A stretch of 64,000 bases of DNA from Duganella alba (GTDB lineage Bacteria; Pseudomonadota; Gammaproteobacteria; Burkholderiales; Burkholderiaceae_D). Position numbers and translations under genes: made by a program. Numbering within the stretch: position 1 is the stretch's first letter; each line of letters starts with the position of its first letter. The notes beneath the pieces are model-generated. The model was not told where the DNA came from and did no database searches. It worked only from the letters and a program-made list of their open reading frames with translations. Positions 45,178 through 55,277 of this stretch are shown in pieces. The stretch covers positions 1 to 64,000 of the forward strand of contig NZ_WKJN01000012.1 in NCBI RefSeq assembly GCF_009674495.1, read 5' to 3'.

Positions 45178-45656
45178 AAACCAAATCCCTGATGATCACC
45201 GCCGGCCTGATGTCCATGATGAGCGCAGCTGCCTTCGCGCAAAATCCCGTGGTCCAGGTCCAGCAAGACAATGCGCAGATCCGCCAGGACAGCAAACAAA
45301 TTCATCAGGACACCCGCGAGATCAAACACGATAATGCCGTGATCGCGGTGAAGAAAGGCGAAGTGGCCGCAGGCAAGCAGCAGCTGCATGCCGAGAAGCA
45401 GGAAACCAGGGCGCTGGCCCACGCCGAGCACGTCGAACTGAAAAAAGGCGACATCGCCGGCGCCGCGCAACTCGACCAGGCGCGTCGCAACGAGCAGCAG
45501 GCGGTCCAGCAACAGAAGCAGGAAATCAAGCATGACCAGAAGGTCATCGCCCACCACAGCGTGGACAAGCACGCAACGCAAGTGGCGCGCCAGGAGGATA
45601 AAGTCGAGCGTCATATCGACACCGCCAAACGTGATCACGACGCCAACAAAATCTGA
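45174..45656 (+). CDS. Periplasmic coiled-coil protein, unknown function
   Basis: A 160-residue exported protein with a signal peptide (residues 1-22, cleavage after A-F-A) and a mature part almost wholly made of charged heptads rich in Gln, Lys, His and Asp (Q-D-N-A-Q-I-R-Q-D-S-K-Q-I-H-Q-D). It has a pattern of roughly 7- and 11-residue spacing, so a long coiled coil is expected. It starts in an ATGA overlap with the desaturase. Similar Gln/His-rich periplasmic proteins accompany stress or metal responses in Burkholderiales; that link is only a suggestion. A strong terminator follows. Confidence 0.78.
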   Translation: MKTKSLMITAGLMSMMSAAAFAQNPVVQVQQDNAQIRQDSKQIHQDTREIKHDNAVIAVKKGEVAAGKQQLHAEKQETRALAHAEHVELKKGDIAGAAQLDQARRNEQQAVQQQKQEIKHDQKVIAHHSVDKHATQVARQEDKVERHIDTAKRDHDANKI

Positions 45657-45671
45657 TTGTCATCGCGATAA

Positions 45672-45704
45672 AAGCCGGGCGCCTCCAGGCCGCCCGGCTT
45701 TTTT
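45672..45704 (+). terminator. Rho-independent terminator
   Basis: AAGCCGGGCG (45672-45681) and CGCCCGGCTT (45691-45700) form a perfect 10-bp stem with a 9-base loop, running straight into a T-run to 45704. It ends the ArsR-desaturase-coiled-coil unit. Confidence 0.92.
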
Positions 45705-45708
45705 GCGC

Positions 45709-45737
45709 TTGCGTTAGGCGCTGCAAGCAACTATATT
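45709..45737 (+). promoter_or_regulatory. Promoter with an extremely short leader
   Basis: TTGCGT (45709-45714) and TATATT (45732-45737) are 17 bases apart. The predicted transcription start is about 45744, only two to three bases before the ATG at 45747, so the mRNA would be almost leaderless. Confidence 0.5.
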
Positions 45738-45746
45738 GAAGCCATC

Positions 45747-46238
45747 ATGACCGTCTCCCTCAACACCGTCACCTCCAATACTGCCTTCCAGCCGTATGTG
45801 CCTACCGTCGGCCAATCGACCACGGCAGCGACGTCGGCCTTGTCGTCGCAGGCGGTCAGCCTGTCGGCGCAATCGGCCGTGGTGGCGTTGCTGGGCGGTT
45901 CGACCGGCGCCACGGTGTATTCGCCGAGTGGCCTGATGAACAGCTTGACCCAGGCTGGCACGGTGGAAGAGCCGGTGACCACGCCGGTGGAGGGCAGCCA
46001 CACCGACACCACCAACGCCGCACAGCTGGCGCAGGACCAGGGCATCGTCTCGACGCTGTCGAGCAGCGCCACCGGGTCCGGCGTATATTCCGGCACCGGC
46101 AGCGTGGGTGGCGCGATGTCCGAACAGGCCGCTTCGAACTGGGCCGATCTGCTGAAAACCAATCCGAATCTGGCCAGCACCGTCATCTCGAATTCCTTCA
46201 CGATGGGTATCGTCAGTTCGTTGTCTGTCACTGCCTAG
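45747..46238 (+). CDS. Ser/Thr/Ala-rich protein, unknown function
   Basis: A 163-residue low-complexity protein without cysteine, charged clusters or a signal peptide. It is rich in Ser, Thr, Ala, Gly and Val, with a more ordered C-terminal part (N-W-A-D-L-L-K-T-N-P-N-L-A, then I-S-N-S-F). This composition recalls flagellar hook-associated or secreted adhesin-type proteins, but I recognise no family. A frame on the opposite strand over the same region is also open. I favour the plus frame because of the promoter just upstream and the terminator before it. Confidence 0.6.
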   Translation: MTVSLNTVTSNTAFQPYVPTVGQSTTAATSALSSQAVSLSAQSAVVALLGGSTGATVYSPSGLMNSLTQAGTVEEPVTTPVEGSHTDTTNAAQLAQDQGIVSTLSSSATGSGVYSGTGSVGGAMSEQAASNWADLLKTNPNLASTVISNSFTMGIVSSLSVTA

Positions 46239-46376
46239 TCATCCGCGAGCACTAAAATTGTTGCCGTGCTAAACTATTGATTCTTTTGGGCAATTGCTGG
46301 TCTTCCGCCCGAATAGCGTTTCGATAGCAGCAACGCTTGTTTCTTTTCCAATATTGCTTTTGCGAGCACGGTACTC

Positions 46377-47951
46377 ATGAAAAACTTCAAAATTGGCACG
46401 CGCCTGGCCGCGGGCTTTGGTTTGGTATTGGCGTTGATGATCCTGATGACGGTGATCGGCATCCGCCACATGCATACGGTAGCGACCGCCACGCGCGACA
46501 TGATGCAGCAGCCGCTGGCGAAGGAACGCATGATTTCGGACTGGTATCGCCTGATCCACACCAGCGTGCGCCGCACCACGGCCATTTCGAAGAGCACCGA
46601 CCCATCGCTGGGGCCGTTCTTCGCGGAAGACACCAAGCAGTCCACCGCTGAAATCAACAGCCTGCAGCAGAAAGTCGAACCGTTGTTGGAAGGCGACGAC
46701 GAGAAGGCCCTGTACAAGGAAATGATGGCCAACCGCAAGCTGTATGTGGCGTCGCGCGACAAGATCGTGGCGCTGAAGAAGGAAGACAAGCTGGATGAGG
46801 CGGCCGAGGAGTTGAATCAGCGCTTCATCCCCTATGGCAAAGCCTACCTCGGCTCGCTGGGCGGCCTGCTGGACCATCAGCGCAACAGCATGGACAGCCA
46901 GGCGTTGCAGATCGAAGGCCTGTACGAAAGCAACCGCACCTTCATGATCGGGCTGGGCCTGCTGGTGCTGGTATTGGGTGTGGCCTATGCCTGGCGCCTG
47001 ACGCGCGGCATCACCGGCCCGTTGGGCCAGGCGGTGGCGATTGCCGAAGCGGTGGCGCATCGCGACCTGACCTCGCATATCGAAGTGACCAGCATGGACG
47101 AAACCGGCCGCCTGCTGCAATCGCTGCAGAAAATGAATGATGGCCTGATCAGCATCGTTACCGAAGTGCGCAACGGCACGGAGAACATCGCCACGGCGTC
47201 GAACCAGATCGCCGCCGGCAACCTGGATTTGTCGGGCCGCACGGAAGAGCAGGCGTCCAGCCTGGAAGAGACGGCCTCGTCGATGGAAGAGCTGACCGCG
47301 ACCGTCAAGCAGAACGCCGACAATGCGCGCCAGGCCAACCAGCTGGCGGTGAAAGCGTCGGAAGTGGCGCAGCGCGGCGGTGGCGTGGTGTCGGAAGTGG
47401 TGAGCACGATGGAAGCGATCAACGGTTCGTCGCGCAAGATTGCCGACATTATCAGCGTGATCGATGGCATCGCCTTCCAGACCAACATCCTGGCCTTGAA
47501 CGCGGCGGTGGAGGCAGCGCGCGCGGGCGAGCAGGGCCGTGGTTTCGCGGTGGTGGCGTCGGAAGTGCGCAATCTGGCGCAGCGCAGTGCCGCGGCGGCC
47601 AAGGAAATCAAGGGCCTGATCGACGACTCGCTGGACAAGGTGGACGCCGGCAGCATGCTCGTATCGCAAGCTGGCACGACGATGACCGAAGTGGTGGAGA
47701 GCATCCAGCGCGTGACCGACATCATGGGCGAAATCACCTCGGCCACGCAGGAGCAGAGCAGCGGCATCGAGCAGGTCAACATGGCGATCGGCCAGATGGA
47801 CCAGGTAACGCAGCAGAATGCCGCGCTGGTGGAAGAAGCGGCCGCCGCCGCCGCCTCGCTGCACGACCAGGCCGATGCGCTGACCGCGATCGTCGCCGTC
47901 TTCAAACTGCACGAAACACCCGCAGCAAGCACGCGCCTGCAACTGCGCTAA
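46377..47951 (+). CDS. Methyl-accepting chemotaxis protein
   Basis: A 524-residue chemoreceptor. It has an N-terminal membrane segment (about 12-32), a periplasmic four-helix bundle sensor (33-185), a second membrane segment (about 190-208), a HAMP domain (about 210-265) and the cytoplasmic signalling domain. The hairpin tip [16 protein letters not shown] is intact, and the flanking methylation helices contain [11 protein letters not shown]. It is a class of typical Tsr/Tar length. It ends without the C-terminal CheR-tethering N-W-E-x-F. The ligand is unknown. The ATG has no clear ribosome site. Confidence 0.94.
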   Translation: MKNFKIGTRLAAGFGLVLALMILMTVIGIRHMHTVATATRDMMQQPLAKERMISDWYRLIHTSVRRTTAISKSTDPSLGPFFAEDTKQSTAEINSLQQKVEPLLEGDDEKALYKEMMANRKLYVASRDKIVALKKEDKLDEAAEELNQRFIPYGKAYLGSLGGLLDHQRNSMDSQALQIEGLYESNRTFMIGLGLLVLVLGVAYAWRLTRGITGPLGQAVAIAEAVAHRDLTSHIEVTSMDETGRLLQSLQKMNDGLISIVTEVRNGTENIATASNQIAAGNLDLSGRTEEQASSLEETASSMEELTATVKQNADNARQANQLAVKASEVAQRGGGVVSEVVSTMEAINGSSRKIADIISVIDGIAFQTNILALNAAVEAARAGEQGRGFAVVASEVRNLAQRSAAAAKEIKGLIDDSLDKVDAGSMLVSQAGTTMTEVVESIQRVTDIMGEITSATQEQSSGIEQVNMAIGQMDQVTQQNAALVEEAAAAAASLHDQADALTAIVAVFKLHETPAASTRLQLR

Positions 47952-47955
47952 ACAA

Positions 47956-48046
47956 TCCGGGGTCAGGTCCCCCATTTCTACACGAGCTCTGCTGTAAGCG
48001 TCGCTTACAGCAGAGCTCGTGTAGAAATGGGGGACCTGACCCCGGA
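47956..48046. repeat. Perfect 91-bp palindrome with a single-base centre
   Basis: Positions 47956-48000 are the exact reverse complement of 48002-48046: 45-base arms around one T at 48001, with no mismatch. Arm ends carry GGGGTCAGGTCCCCC, similar in style to REP/RAYT-type elements, and the centre reads GTAAGCG-T-CGCTTAC. It fills the gap between the convergent chemoreceptor and peptidase-permease genes, 4 bases from one stop and 2 from the other. A transcript in either direction would fold into a long hairpin, so it can act as a bidirectional terminator. Confidence 0.95.
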
Positions 48047-48048
48047 GC

Positions 48049-51000
48049 TTATTGGGCTTGCAGTTCGATGTTGATCATGTTGTCGTCGGGCTTGCGGTCG
48101 ATCAGTTTGTTGTCGGGATCGATGCCGGCCTTGGCCGGGCGGCTGTTGACGATGACGGTGTAGCGGTTCTCTTTCTGGCTGATCTGCTTGCGCTCGCGCA
48201 GCAGGCTGTTGCCTTCCTTGTCGTCGACGCCGATGTCGATCCAGTCGTTCAGCGGCACATCCTTTTCCTCGCCCTGTTCGCCCGCGCGCACCTTGGCGGC
48301 GTTGACCACGAAGCTGACTTCGTACTTGCCATCGCTGAGCTTGCGCGCGGTGGCCGAGACGGCATGGTTCTCATACAGCACGATGTGGTTGAACAGGTCG
48401 TCGATCAGATAAGCCTGATCGGCCGGCGTGACCTTGCGCAGCGCATCGACCAGCACGTTCACGCTTGGATACGGCCCCGGCTTGCCGCCGTACTGCGCCA
48501 GCAAGTCCTTCAGCGCGCTGTTGACCTTGGCCTCGCCCAGCACATCCTGCAACTGGTACATCGCCAGGCTGCCCTTGCGGTACTGGATGTAGTTCTGGTT
48601 TTCATTTTCCGCCAGCGGCAGTTCCTTCTTGCGTTCCAGCGCGCGCCCCAGCAGATATTGATCCAGGTCGTAGTGCAGGAAGCGGCGCATCTTGCTGGCG
48701 CCGAAGTTTTTCTTCATCACCATCAACGCTGAATATTCGGCCAGCGTTTCGCTCAACACCGTGCTGCCGCGCGTGTTGCCGCCCACCAGCTGGTGGCCCC
48801 ACCACTGGTGCGCCACTTCATGCGCGGTGATGTAGAACGGGTAGTCGATGTCCTTCGGATTCTTGTCGTTGACCTTGGCGATGAAGCCCACCGATTCCGA
48901 GTACGGAATGGTGTTCGGATATGACTGCGCAAACTGCGCGTAGCGCGGGAACTCGACAATCCGCACCAGCTTGTGCTGGTACGGTCCGAAATTGCGCGTG
49001 TAGTAATCCAGCGATTCCTTGATGCCCTTGTCCATGCGGTCCAGGTTGTATTCGTGGCCCGGATGGTAGTACAGCTCGATGCCGACGTCCTGCCACCAGT
49101 CGCGCTTGACCAGGTAGCGCGCCGACTGGAAGGCGTACATGTTCAGCATCGGCTGGTCCATCTTGTAGTGGAAGTAGCGGCGGCCCTTGCTCATCCAGTC
49201 CTTGACCAGCGCACCCGGCGCGATCGCGGTCTGGTCGGCGCTGGTGCTGACGGTGGCGTCGAACTTGATCCAGTCGGCGTCGTTGCCGGCGAAGTTGTTG
49301 GCCAGGCCGGATGGGTCGTCGCGCGGCAGCATGCGTTCGCGCGCGACCAGCTGGTGCTTGCGGCGGTCGCGGGCGTCGTTCAGTTCCCAATCCTGCTGGT
49401 AGCCGATGTGCGGCATGACGCCGTTGTTGAAGAAGGTGCCGTTGCCGATCACCGGCGTGTCGCGGCCCAGGCCGAGGATGCCTTGCGGCGCGTAGCGGAT
49501 GTCGAATTCCATCGCCAGTTGCGCGCCGGGCGCCAGCGGCTTGCTCAGCTTGTACGTGTAGAAACCGAGGACGGCGTCCTGCAAGCCGTTGCGCACAGTC
49601 TGGTCGAAGCGTATCCGGTAGCTGGCGATGTTGTTGTCCTGCGAAACGATGATGTCGCTGACCGGTTGCGTGGTGCGGTTCTGCAGGATGTAGCGGCCCT
49701 TGATGATCAGCGTGCGCTGGTCCGGCCAGATATCCACGTTCAGCTGGACGTCGTTGATGCGCGGCTGCGGCAGCTGCGCATACTGCTTGTACTTGCGTTC
49801 GTAGTCGGCTTTTTCCGCTTCCTTGTGGTACGCGGATTTGTAGAAGTTGGCCACATGCTGGTTGTAGAACAGCACGCCGCCGGCGCCGGCGAAGATCAGC
49901 ACGCCCACGGCGATGGTGGTCAGCACCGGCATGGTCAGCGCATGGCGCGCCAGTTGCAGGCGCTGGCGCCAGCCGTCGTTGGCGCCGCGTGCCCAGAACA
50001 GCAGCGAGGCCACCACCAGCAGCAGCGCCGCGCCGCCCCAGTAGGCTTCATACCAGCGCTCGCGCACCAGGAAGTGGCCGTAGCCGTTCATCGCCGAGTA
50101 GACGATGGGCGGAATATTGCCGTAGATGAGCATCGGATTGTCCAGCCCGACCGAGCCGGCCGTCACGCTGATGATGTAGTAGATGATCATCGCGAAGTAG
50201 GCGATATAGCGCTGGTTGATGATGACTTGCAGCGCGATCGCCAGCACCGCCGTCAGCGCATAGGCCGGCATCTGCAGCAGGAACAGCTGGTGCAGGTACA
50301 GGCCCGGCTCCAGCAGGAAATAGCCCTGGACGATCTGCACCGACATGCCGGTCAGCATGACCACGACCATCAGCAGCGCCTGCAGCCCGATCAGCGCGAA
50401 CAGCTTGGACAGCAGCGGCAGCCAGCTCGGGATCGGCAGCGCGTCAAGCATCAGGCCCATATTGGCTTCGCGCTCGCGCCAGATCAGCTCGCCCGCGTAG
50501 AAGGTGGTGATCACCATCATGAACAGCGCGAAGGTTTCGCTGACCACGTCCAGCACCTGATAGGTCACCGGATAGGTATTGGTGCCGTACATCGAGCCGA
50601 GGTCCAGCGACGAGGCAAACATCATCAGCACGCCGGCCAGCACGATCACCAGGAAGTAGATGTTCTTGGTGGTTTCGCGCAGGTTGAGCCAGCTCATGCG
50701 CACCAGCAGCCAGCCCAGACTGCGCGACTGGAAGTCCGGCGTTTCCTGCGTGCTGACCGAGGTCTGCGACAGGTGCTGCGGCACTTCGCCTTCGCCGGTG
50801 CTGCTGCGCTTGCCCTGGCCGCTGTCGCTGGTGGCGATGAAGTGGAAGCGCCAGTAGCCGATCAGCAGGCCGACCAGCGCGGCCGAGGCCCAGATCACGC
50901 GGTTCAGCAGGTACACGCCTTCCGGCCAGAACATGCGGGTGTTGCGTTCGATGATGGGCCAGTATTCGGTCAGGCGCATGACGGCGGTGGTGCCGAAGGG

Positions 51001-51633
51001 GTCGATCAGCGCGGCGAAGGTTTTGTAGTCGAGGTCGCGCGCCAGGCCCGGCGCCACCATGTAGCCGACCAGCATCACCACGCTGGAGATGTACACCGGC
51101 AGCATGCGCCGCGTCAGCGCCGCCAGCACGAAGAACACGGCGCCGAAGATGAAGATGTTGGGCAGGATGACGATCAGGTAGGGCACCAGGTAGGCGATCG
51201 CCTCCGCGTGCGCCAGCCGTTCCGGATCGATGCCGGGGATGAAGCTGCCCAGCCACGCGCCAAGCACGATGCTGGTGAAGATCACCGCCAGCGTCAGGTA
51301 GGCGCCGAGGAAGCGGCCGAAGATGTACTGGTGTTTTTTGATCGGCGCACTGAAGAAGAAGTGCTGCATGTCGTACTCGAAGTCCTGCTGCACCGAGCGC
51401 CCCATCATGGCGGCGATCACCACCACGCCCAGCGAGCCGAGGAAGCTGGTGGTGAACATCAGCGAGCGCGGTGAATCGATCAGCTGGCTGCCGAAGGTGA
51501 TCGAGGCGCCTTTGAAGAAGCCGCCGGCGGCGGCCATCCACAGCATCGACAGCGCCAGGAAGCCGAGGAAGTACACCCAGGTCGACAGCAGCTTGAGGCG
51601 CTGGCGCGCTTCAAAGAGGGCGATGGCAAACAT
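48049..51633 (-). CDS. ABC-2 permease fused to an M1 family aminopeptidase
   Basis: A 1194-residue fusion. Residues 1-570 hold about 12 membrane segments in two ABC-2-type permease halves (A-L-F-E-A-R-Q-R-L at the start of one). From about 640 the protein is extracytoplasmic, and residues 850-1100 form a gluzincin catalytic domain: H938-E-V-A-H942-Q-W-W-G-H with E962 in S-E-T-L-A-E-Y as third zinc ligand. The spacing is one residue longer than in classical aminopeptidase N. Its ATPase lies 9 bases upstream on the same strand. The exported or processed substrate is not known. Confidence 0.92.
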   Translation of the reverse strand: MFAIALFEARQRLKLLSTWVYFLGFLALSMLWMAAAGGFFKGASITFGSQLIDSPRSLMFTTSFLGSLGVVVIAAMMGRSVQQDFEYDMQHFFFSAPIKKHQYIFGRFLGAYLTLAVIFTSIVLGAWLGSFIPGIDPERLAHAEAIAYLVPYLIVILPNIFIFGAVFFVLAALTRRMLPVYISSVVMLVGYMVAPGLARDLDYKTFAALIDPFGTTAVMRLTEYWPIIERNTRMFWPEGVYLLNRVIWASAALVGLLIGYWRFHFIATSDSGQGKRSSTGEGEVPQHLSQTSVSTQETPDFQSRSLGWLLVRMSWLNLRETTKNIYFLVIVLAGVLMMFASSLDLGSMYGTNTYPVTYQVLDVVSETFALFMMVITTFYAGELIWREREANMGLMLDALPIPSWLPLLSKLFALIGLQALLMVVVMLTGMSVQIVQGYFLLEPGLYLHQLFLLQMPAYALTAVLAIALQVIINQRYIAYFAMIIYYIISVTAGSVGLDNPMLIYGNIPPIVYSAMNGYGHFLVRERWYEAYWGGAALLLVVASLLFWARGANDGWRQRLQLARHALTMPVLTTIAVGVLIFAGAGGVLFYNQHVANFYKSAYHKEAEKADYERKYKQYAQLPQPRINDVQLNVDIWPDQRTLIIKGRYILQNRTTQPVSDIIVSQDNNIASYRIRFDQTVRNGLQDAVLGFYTYKLSKPLAPGAQLAMEFDIRYAPQGILGLGRDTPVIGNGTFFNNGVMPHIGYQQDWELNDARDRRKHQLVARERMLPRDDPSGLANNFAGNDADWIKFDATVSTSADQTAIAPGALVKDWMSKGRRYFHYKMDQPMLNMYAFQSARYLVKRDWWQDVGIELYYHPGHEYNLDRMDKGIKESLDYYTRNFGPYQHKLVRIVEFPRYAQFAQSYPNTIPYSESVGFIAKVNDKNPKDIDYPFYITAHEVAHQWWGHQLVGGNTRGSTVLSETLAEYSALMVMKKNFGASKMRRFLHYDLDQYLLGRALERKKELPLAENENQNYIQYRKGSLAMYQLQDVLGEAKVNSALKDLLAQYGGKPGPYPSVNVLVDALRKVTPADQAYLIDDLFNHIVLYENHAVSATARKLSDGKYEVSFVVNAAKVRAGEQGEEKDVPLNDWIDIGVDDKEGNSLLRERKQISQKENRYTVIVNSRPAKAGIDPDNKLIDRKPDDNMINIELQAQ

Positions 51634-51642
51634 GATCGGCCC

Positions 51643-52536
51643 TTAATCGCAGGTGTTCGCGGCGCGGTGGCGGCCGGCGATGGTGGCGAAGTAGACATCC
51701 TCCAGATCGCCGATGGCTTCCTCGAAACCATCGCCGGGATCGTTATCGCTATACACATGGATCAGGGTGCGGCCGGACAGCAGCCGCGACGAGATGACCG
51801 GGTGGCGCAGCTGGAACGACTGCAGGTCGCGCTTGTCGATGAAGCGGGCCCAGATCTTGTCGCTCACTTCGTGGATCAGCTCCTGCGTCGGTCCGCACAG
51901 CAGCAGGTGGCCCTTGTTGATGATGGCCATGTTGGCGCACAGGTCGGCCACGTCGCTGACGATGTGGGTCGACAGGATCACGGTCTTGTCCTCGCCGATG
52001 TCGGACAGCAGGTTGTGGAAGCGCACCCGCTCCTGCGGATCGAGGCCGGCGGTCGGCTCGTCGACGATGATCAGCTTCGGATCGCCCAGCAGCGCCTGGG
52101 CAATGCCGAAGCGCTGGCGCATGCCGCCCGAGAAGCCGCCCAGGCGCTGGTGGCGCACCTCGAACAGATTGGTTTGTTGCAGCAGGCCGTCGACCACCTC
52201 GCGCCGGCGGTTGCGGTTGCTCAGGCCTTTCAGCATGGCGAAATGGTCCAGCATCTCGTAGGCGGTCACCTTCGGATAGACGCCGAAGTCCTGCGGCAGG
52301 TAGCCCAGCAGGCGGCGGATTTCGTCCTTTTCATCCAGCACGTCCAGGTCGCCGAAGAACACCGCGCCGGAATCGCATTCCTGCAAGGTCGCCAGCGTGC
52401 GCATCAGCGTCGATTTGCCGGCGCCGTTGGGGCCGAGCAAACCGAACATCCCGGTGGGGATGGTGAGCGAGATATTGTCGAGCGCCACCACGCCGTTGGC
52501 ATATGTTTTCGACAAGTTGCTGATGCTTAATTCCAT
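51643..52536 (-). CDS. ABC transporter ATP-binding protein, partner of the permease-peptidase fusion
   Basis: A 297-residue ATPase. Walker A is G-P-N-G-A-G-K-S-T-L, the signature G-F-S-G-G-M-R-Q-R, Walker B L-I-I-V-D-E-P-T-A-G-L-D, and the switch histidine L-S-T-H. A C-terminal extension of about 80 residues follows, as in exporters of the ABC-2 class. It lies 9 bases before the fused permease-peptidase gene, forming a two-gene operon; two permease halves in the fusion would pair with an ATPase dimer. The upstream gap to the NatAB genes (52537-52703) has no gene. Confidence 0.93.
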   Translation of the reverse strand: MELSISNLSKTYANGVVALDNISLTIPTGMFGLLGPNGAGKSTLMRTLATLQECDSGAVFFGDLDVLDEKDEIRRLLGYLPQDFGVYPKVTAYEMLDHFAMLKGLSNRNRRREVVDGLLQQTNLFEVRHQRLGGFSGGMRQRFGIAQALLGDPKLIIVDEPTAGLDPQERVRFHNLLSDIGEDKTVILSTHIVSDVADLCANMAIINKGHLLLCGPTQELIHEVSDKIWARFIDKRDLQSFQLRHPVISSRLLSGRTLIHVYSDNDPGDGFEEAIGDLEDVYFATIAGRHRAANTCD

Positions 52537-52703
52537 GCTAACTCCTGATTCTGCACGACCACAGACTTTTCACATGATGGCATTGTATTGAATTTGATCC
52601 ATAGAAGGGGCGCCATTGCGATGGGCGGCAAAATGGTGCGCCAGAGTGCAGGATAGCCGGAACAGGCGGTAATCGCTGGTTGATGGTTGAATAGACAACT
52701 TGG

Positions 52704-53900
52704 TCAATTCCTGAACAATACCTGCTCGCGGTTGAACCACCAGCGGCACAGGGCCAGCAGCAGTCCGGCGCTGAGGGTGGTGGACAGTAATATCACGGAG
52801 AACATGCGGTAGTCCATGGTGCCTTTGACCAGTTCCTTCATCGCCAGCGACACGTTAGTCAGCGGCACCATCGACCATTTCCAGTTCAGCTCCACGCCCG
52901 GCAGCAGCGCCACCAGCGTCGGCAGGATGGTGACGATGATCAGCGGCGAGATCAGACCGGCCGCCTCCTTGTAGCTCTTGGCGTAGACCGAGATCGACAG
53001 CAGGATGGCGGCAAAGATGGCGGCGGTCGGCACCAGCATCAGCGCCACCATGGCCAGGTCCAGCGGGCCGATGGCGCGCATCATCTGCACCATGTCGCCG
53101 CCGATCAGGCCGCCGAAAAACAGGATCAGCGCCGCCACGCTGACGATCATCAGCAGCGCCGAAGTCAGGCCGATGGTGAACAGCATCAGGAACTTGGCCA
53201 GCACGATGGCGGTGCGCGACACCGGCGCCAGCAGCAGGGTTTCCAGCGTGCCGCGCTCCTTCTCGCCGGCGCCGGTGTCGATCGCCGGATACATCGCCGC
53301 CATCAGGCACACCATCAGCAGGATGTAGGGCAGCATGCCGCCCACCAGCGCGCCCATCTGCTCGCGCTTGTCGGCGGTGGAGTGGTCTTCCAGCGTGATC
53401 GGATCGAGCGCGAAGGCCAACTGCTGCTTGCTGAGGCTGAGCGCGGAGAGGGCGTGCTCGCGCAGCTCGCGGTTCTGGCTGCCAATCACCGAGAGCACCC
53501 GCTTGCGCGTCAGGTCGACGGTGGCGGCGCTGTTGTAGTGCAGCTGGATCACGCCCTGTTGCTGCGCCTCCATCTGCTGGCCCAGACCGGCGGGAATGAC
53601 CAGCGCGAACTTGATGCGGTCGCTGGCGATGGCGGCCTTGATTTCGTCCGGATTGAGCAGCGCCACTTCATGGAAACCTTTTTCGCTGGCGAAGCGCTGC
53701 GCCAGCTGCGGCGCGTGTTCCTTGCCGAAGATCGCGTAGGCCATGTCGGCCGTGCTGGCATTCTTGAACAGCGTGGTGGACAGCACGCCGAAACCGGCGA
53801 AGATCAGCGGCATGGCAAACACCGGGATGAACACGGTGAAGAAAAAGGTGCGGCGGTCGCGCGCCAGCTCCAGCAATTCCTTGAGGTAGATGGTCCACAT
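52704..53900 (-). CDS. ABC-2 type permease (NatB-like)
   Basis: A 398-residue ABC-2 permease with one N-terminal membrane segment (residues 20-40), a large outer domain (about 45-175) and five or six C-terminal segments. E-L-L-E-L-A-R-D-R-R-T opens the conserved ABC2_membrane_3 domain, and A-G-E-K-E-R-G-T-L-E-T-L-L is the conserved cytoplasmic loop. The NatAB pair of Bacillus exports sodium, but many members move other substrates. It is encoded three bases after its ATPase. It is distinct from the 24736 permease and from the peptidase fusion next door. Confidence 0.9.
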   Translation of the reverse strand: MWTIYLKELLELARDRRTFFFTVFIPVFAMPLIFAGFGVLSTTLFKNASTADMAYAIFGKEHAPQLAQRFASEKGFHEVALLNPDEIKAAIASDRIKFALVIPAGLGQQMEAQQQGVIQLHYNSAATVDLTRKRVLSVIGSQNRELREHALSALSLSKQQLAFALDPITLEDHSTADKREQMGALVGGMLPYILLMVCLMAAMYPAIDTGAGEKERGTLETLLLAPVSRTAIVLAKFLMLFTIGLTSALLMIVSVAALILFFGGLIGGDMVQMMRAIGPLDLAMVALMLVPTAAIFAAILLSISVYAKSYKEAAGLISPLIIVTILPTLVALLPGVELNWKWSMVPLTNVSLAMKELVKGTMDYRMFSVILLSTTLSAGLLLALCRWWFNREQVLFRN

Positions 53901-53903
53901 GGC

Positions 53904-54680
53904 TCAGCCTCCTTGGTGGATGACGTCGACAAAGGCGTCGTACAGGTCGGCGCTGCCGCCAAGCTGGCGCAACTCGTCGATGCTGCCGTGGAAGGCGGTC
54001 TTGCCGTGGTTGATGATGCAGACGCGGTCGCACAGCTTTTCCACTTCGTGCAGGTGGTGGGTGGAGAAAATCAGCGGGACGCGCAGGGCTTTGTAGCTGG
54101 CGATAAAATCAAGCAAGATCTTGGCCGACATGACGTCAAGGCCGGTGGTGGGTTCGTCGAGGATGACGATCTGCGGCTCGTGCACCACGGTGCGGGCGAT
54201 GGCGCATTTCTGCTTCATGCCGGTGGACAGCGCGTCGGCCCGTTTGTTGCCGAACTCATGCATTTGCAGCAGCTCGAACAGCTCGTCGCAGCGGCGCTTC
54301 AGGTGGGCTGGACTCATGCCGTGCAGGCGGCCGAAGTATTCGATGTTTTCGCGCGCGGTCAGGCGGCCGTAGAGGCCGGTGGAGCCGGACAGGAAGCCGA
54401 TGTGCTGGCGCGCCGCCAGCGGGTTGGCCAGCAGGTCGATGCCGTTGGCGTGGATGCTGCCGCTGTCGGGTTTGAGCGCGGTCGAGAGCAGGCGCAGCGT
54501 GGTGGTCTTGCCGGCGCCGTTCGGGCCGAGCAGACCCAGCACTTCGCCGGGCGTGCAGCGGAAGCTGACATCGCGCACCGCATGGAACCAGCCGTCGTGA
54601 TCACGCGGATCGAGCGCCGTCGGAGATTTGCCGCGCGAGGGCAGGCGAAAGCGTTTGGCCAGGCTCCGTACCTCGATCAT
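53904..54680 (-). CDS. ABC transporter ATP-binding protein (NatA-like)
   Basis: A 258-residue ATPase. Walker A is [10 protein letters not shown], Walker [13 protein letters not shown], and the switch F-S-T-H-H. The signature motif is A-L-S-T-G-M-K-Q-K, with T in place of the usual G. The ATG at 54680 opens the conserved domain at M-I-E-V-R-S-L-A-K; an upstream start at 54776 would add 32 unrelated residues. An insertion of about 20 polar residues (P-S-R-G-K-S-P-T-A) lies between the first strand and Walker A. It pairs with the NatB-like permease three bases downstream. Confidence 0.92.
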   Translation of the reverse strand: MIEVRSLAKRFRLPSRGKSPTALDPRDHDGWFHAVRDVSFRCTPGEVLGLLGPNGAGKTTTLRLLSTALKPDSGSIHANGIDLLANPLAARQHIGFLSGSTGLYGRLTARENIEYFGRLHGMSPAHLKRRCDELFELLQMHEFGNKRADALSTGMKQKCAIARTVVHEPQIVILDEPTTGLDVMSAKILLDFIASYKALRVPLIFSTHHLHEVEKLCDRVCIINHGKTAFHGSIDELRQLGGSADLYDAFVDVIHQGG

Positions 54681-54792
54681 CGTGCTTGTCCCAGGTTGAA
54701 AAGTTTCAAGAATAGCATGCAAAAATTCTGACACGCAAGCTACTTGGTTATGAAAACTCTTGCTATAGTCGCACACAGGCGTGGAGAGAAAG

Positions 54793-55227
54793 ATGAATCC
54801 TCAACTGAAGGAAAAAATACTGGCGGTGATGCAGCAGGGCGTCGACCGCGACGAGTCCACCGGGTTCTTCCGCGTGGCGCTGGGGCTGTATTACCTGTCG
54901 GGGCTGATGACCGAGGAAAAGGTCGATTTCAAGCTGCTGGACCGCGATTTCAACCGCTTCATCTACCAGACCATCGGCAAGGGACACAGCATCACCAGCA
55001 TCCTGCAATACATGAGCGGCGAGAAGGTGGTGCCGGTGGTCGAATCGAAACGCTTTCTGAAAGCCTTCGGCGACTGTTGCACCGAGGTGCCGCTGGAGAA
55101 CATTCCCTTCCTGCTGGGGCTGAACCTGGGCGTGGCCAAGGACATCTCCAAAATCGACGTGCGCGGCCCGGTGGCCGACTACATCGAACGGCAGCGCCAG
55201 TTGCGCGAGGACGCCGAGGCGAAATAA
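54793..55227 (+). CDS. Conserved hypothetical cytosolic protein
   Basis: A 144-residue soluble protein with mixed charge and no signal peptide or membrane segment. The ATG at 54793 is preferred because GGAG lies six bases upstream; a GTG at 54781 would add four residues. Segments such as [23 protein letters not shown] and a C-terminal charged helix suggest an all-alpha fold. I do not recognise a family. It is divergent from the NatA-like gene and followed 50 bases later by coq7. Confidence 0.7.
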   Translation: MNPQLKEKILAVMQQGVDRDESTGFFRVALGLYYLSGLMTEEKVDFKLLDRDFNRFIYQTIGKGHSITSILQYMSGEKVVPVVESKRFLKAFGDCCTEVPLENIPFLLGLNLGVAKDISKIDVRGPVADYIERQRQLREDAEAK

Positions 55228-55240
55228 CGGGGTGGTCCCT

Positions 55241-55246
55241 TATAAT
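55241..55246 (+). promoter_or_regulatory. Probable -10 element for coq7
   Basis: TATAAT lies 31 bases before the coq7 ATG, giving a leader of about 25 bases. No Shine-Dalgarno sequence is evident near the ATG and no good -35 is visible, so support is limited to the exact hexamer. Confidence 0.4.
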
Positions 55247-55277
55247 GGGATTTTCCATCGAGAACACGAGTTTGTTT

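Noticed and set aside
47956..48046. Palindrome as the inverted-repeat ends of an insertion sequence.
   Set aside because: The arms meet with one base between them, so no transposase or other gene lies inside, and no flanking direct repeat is seen.
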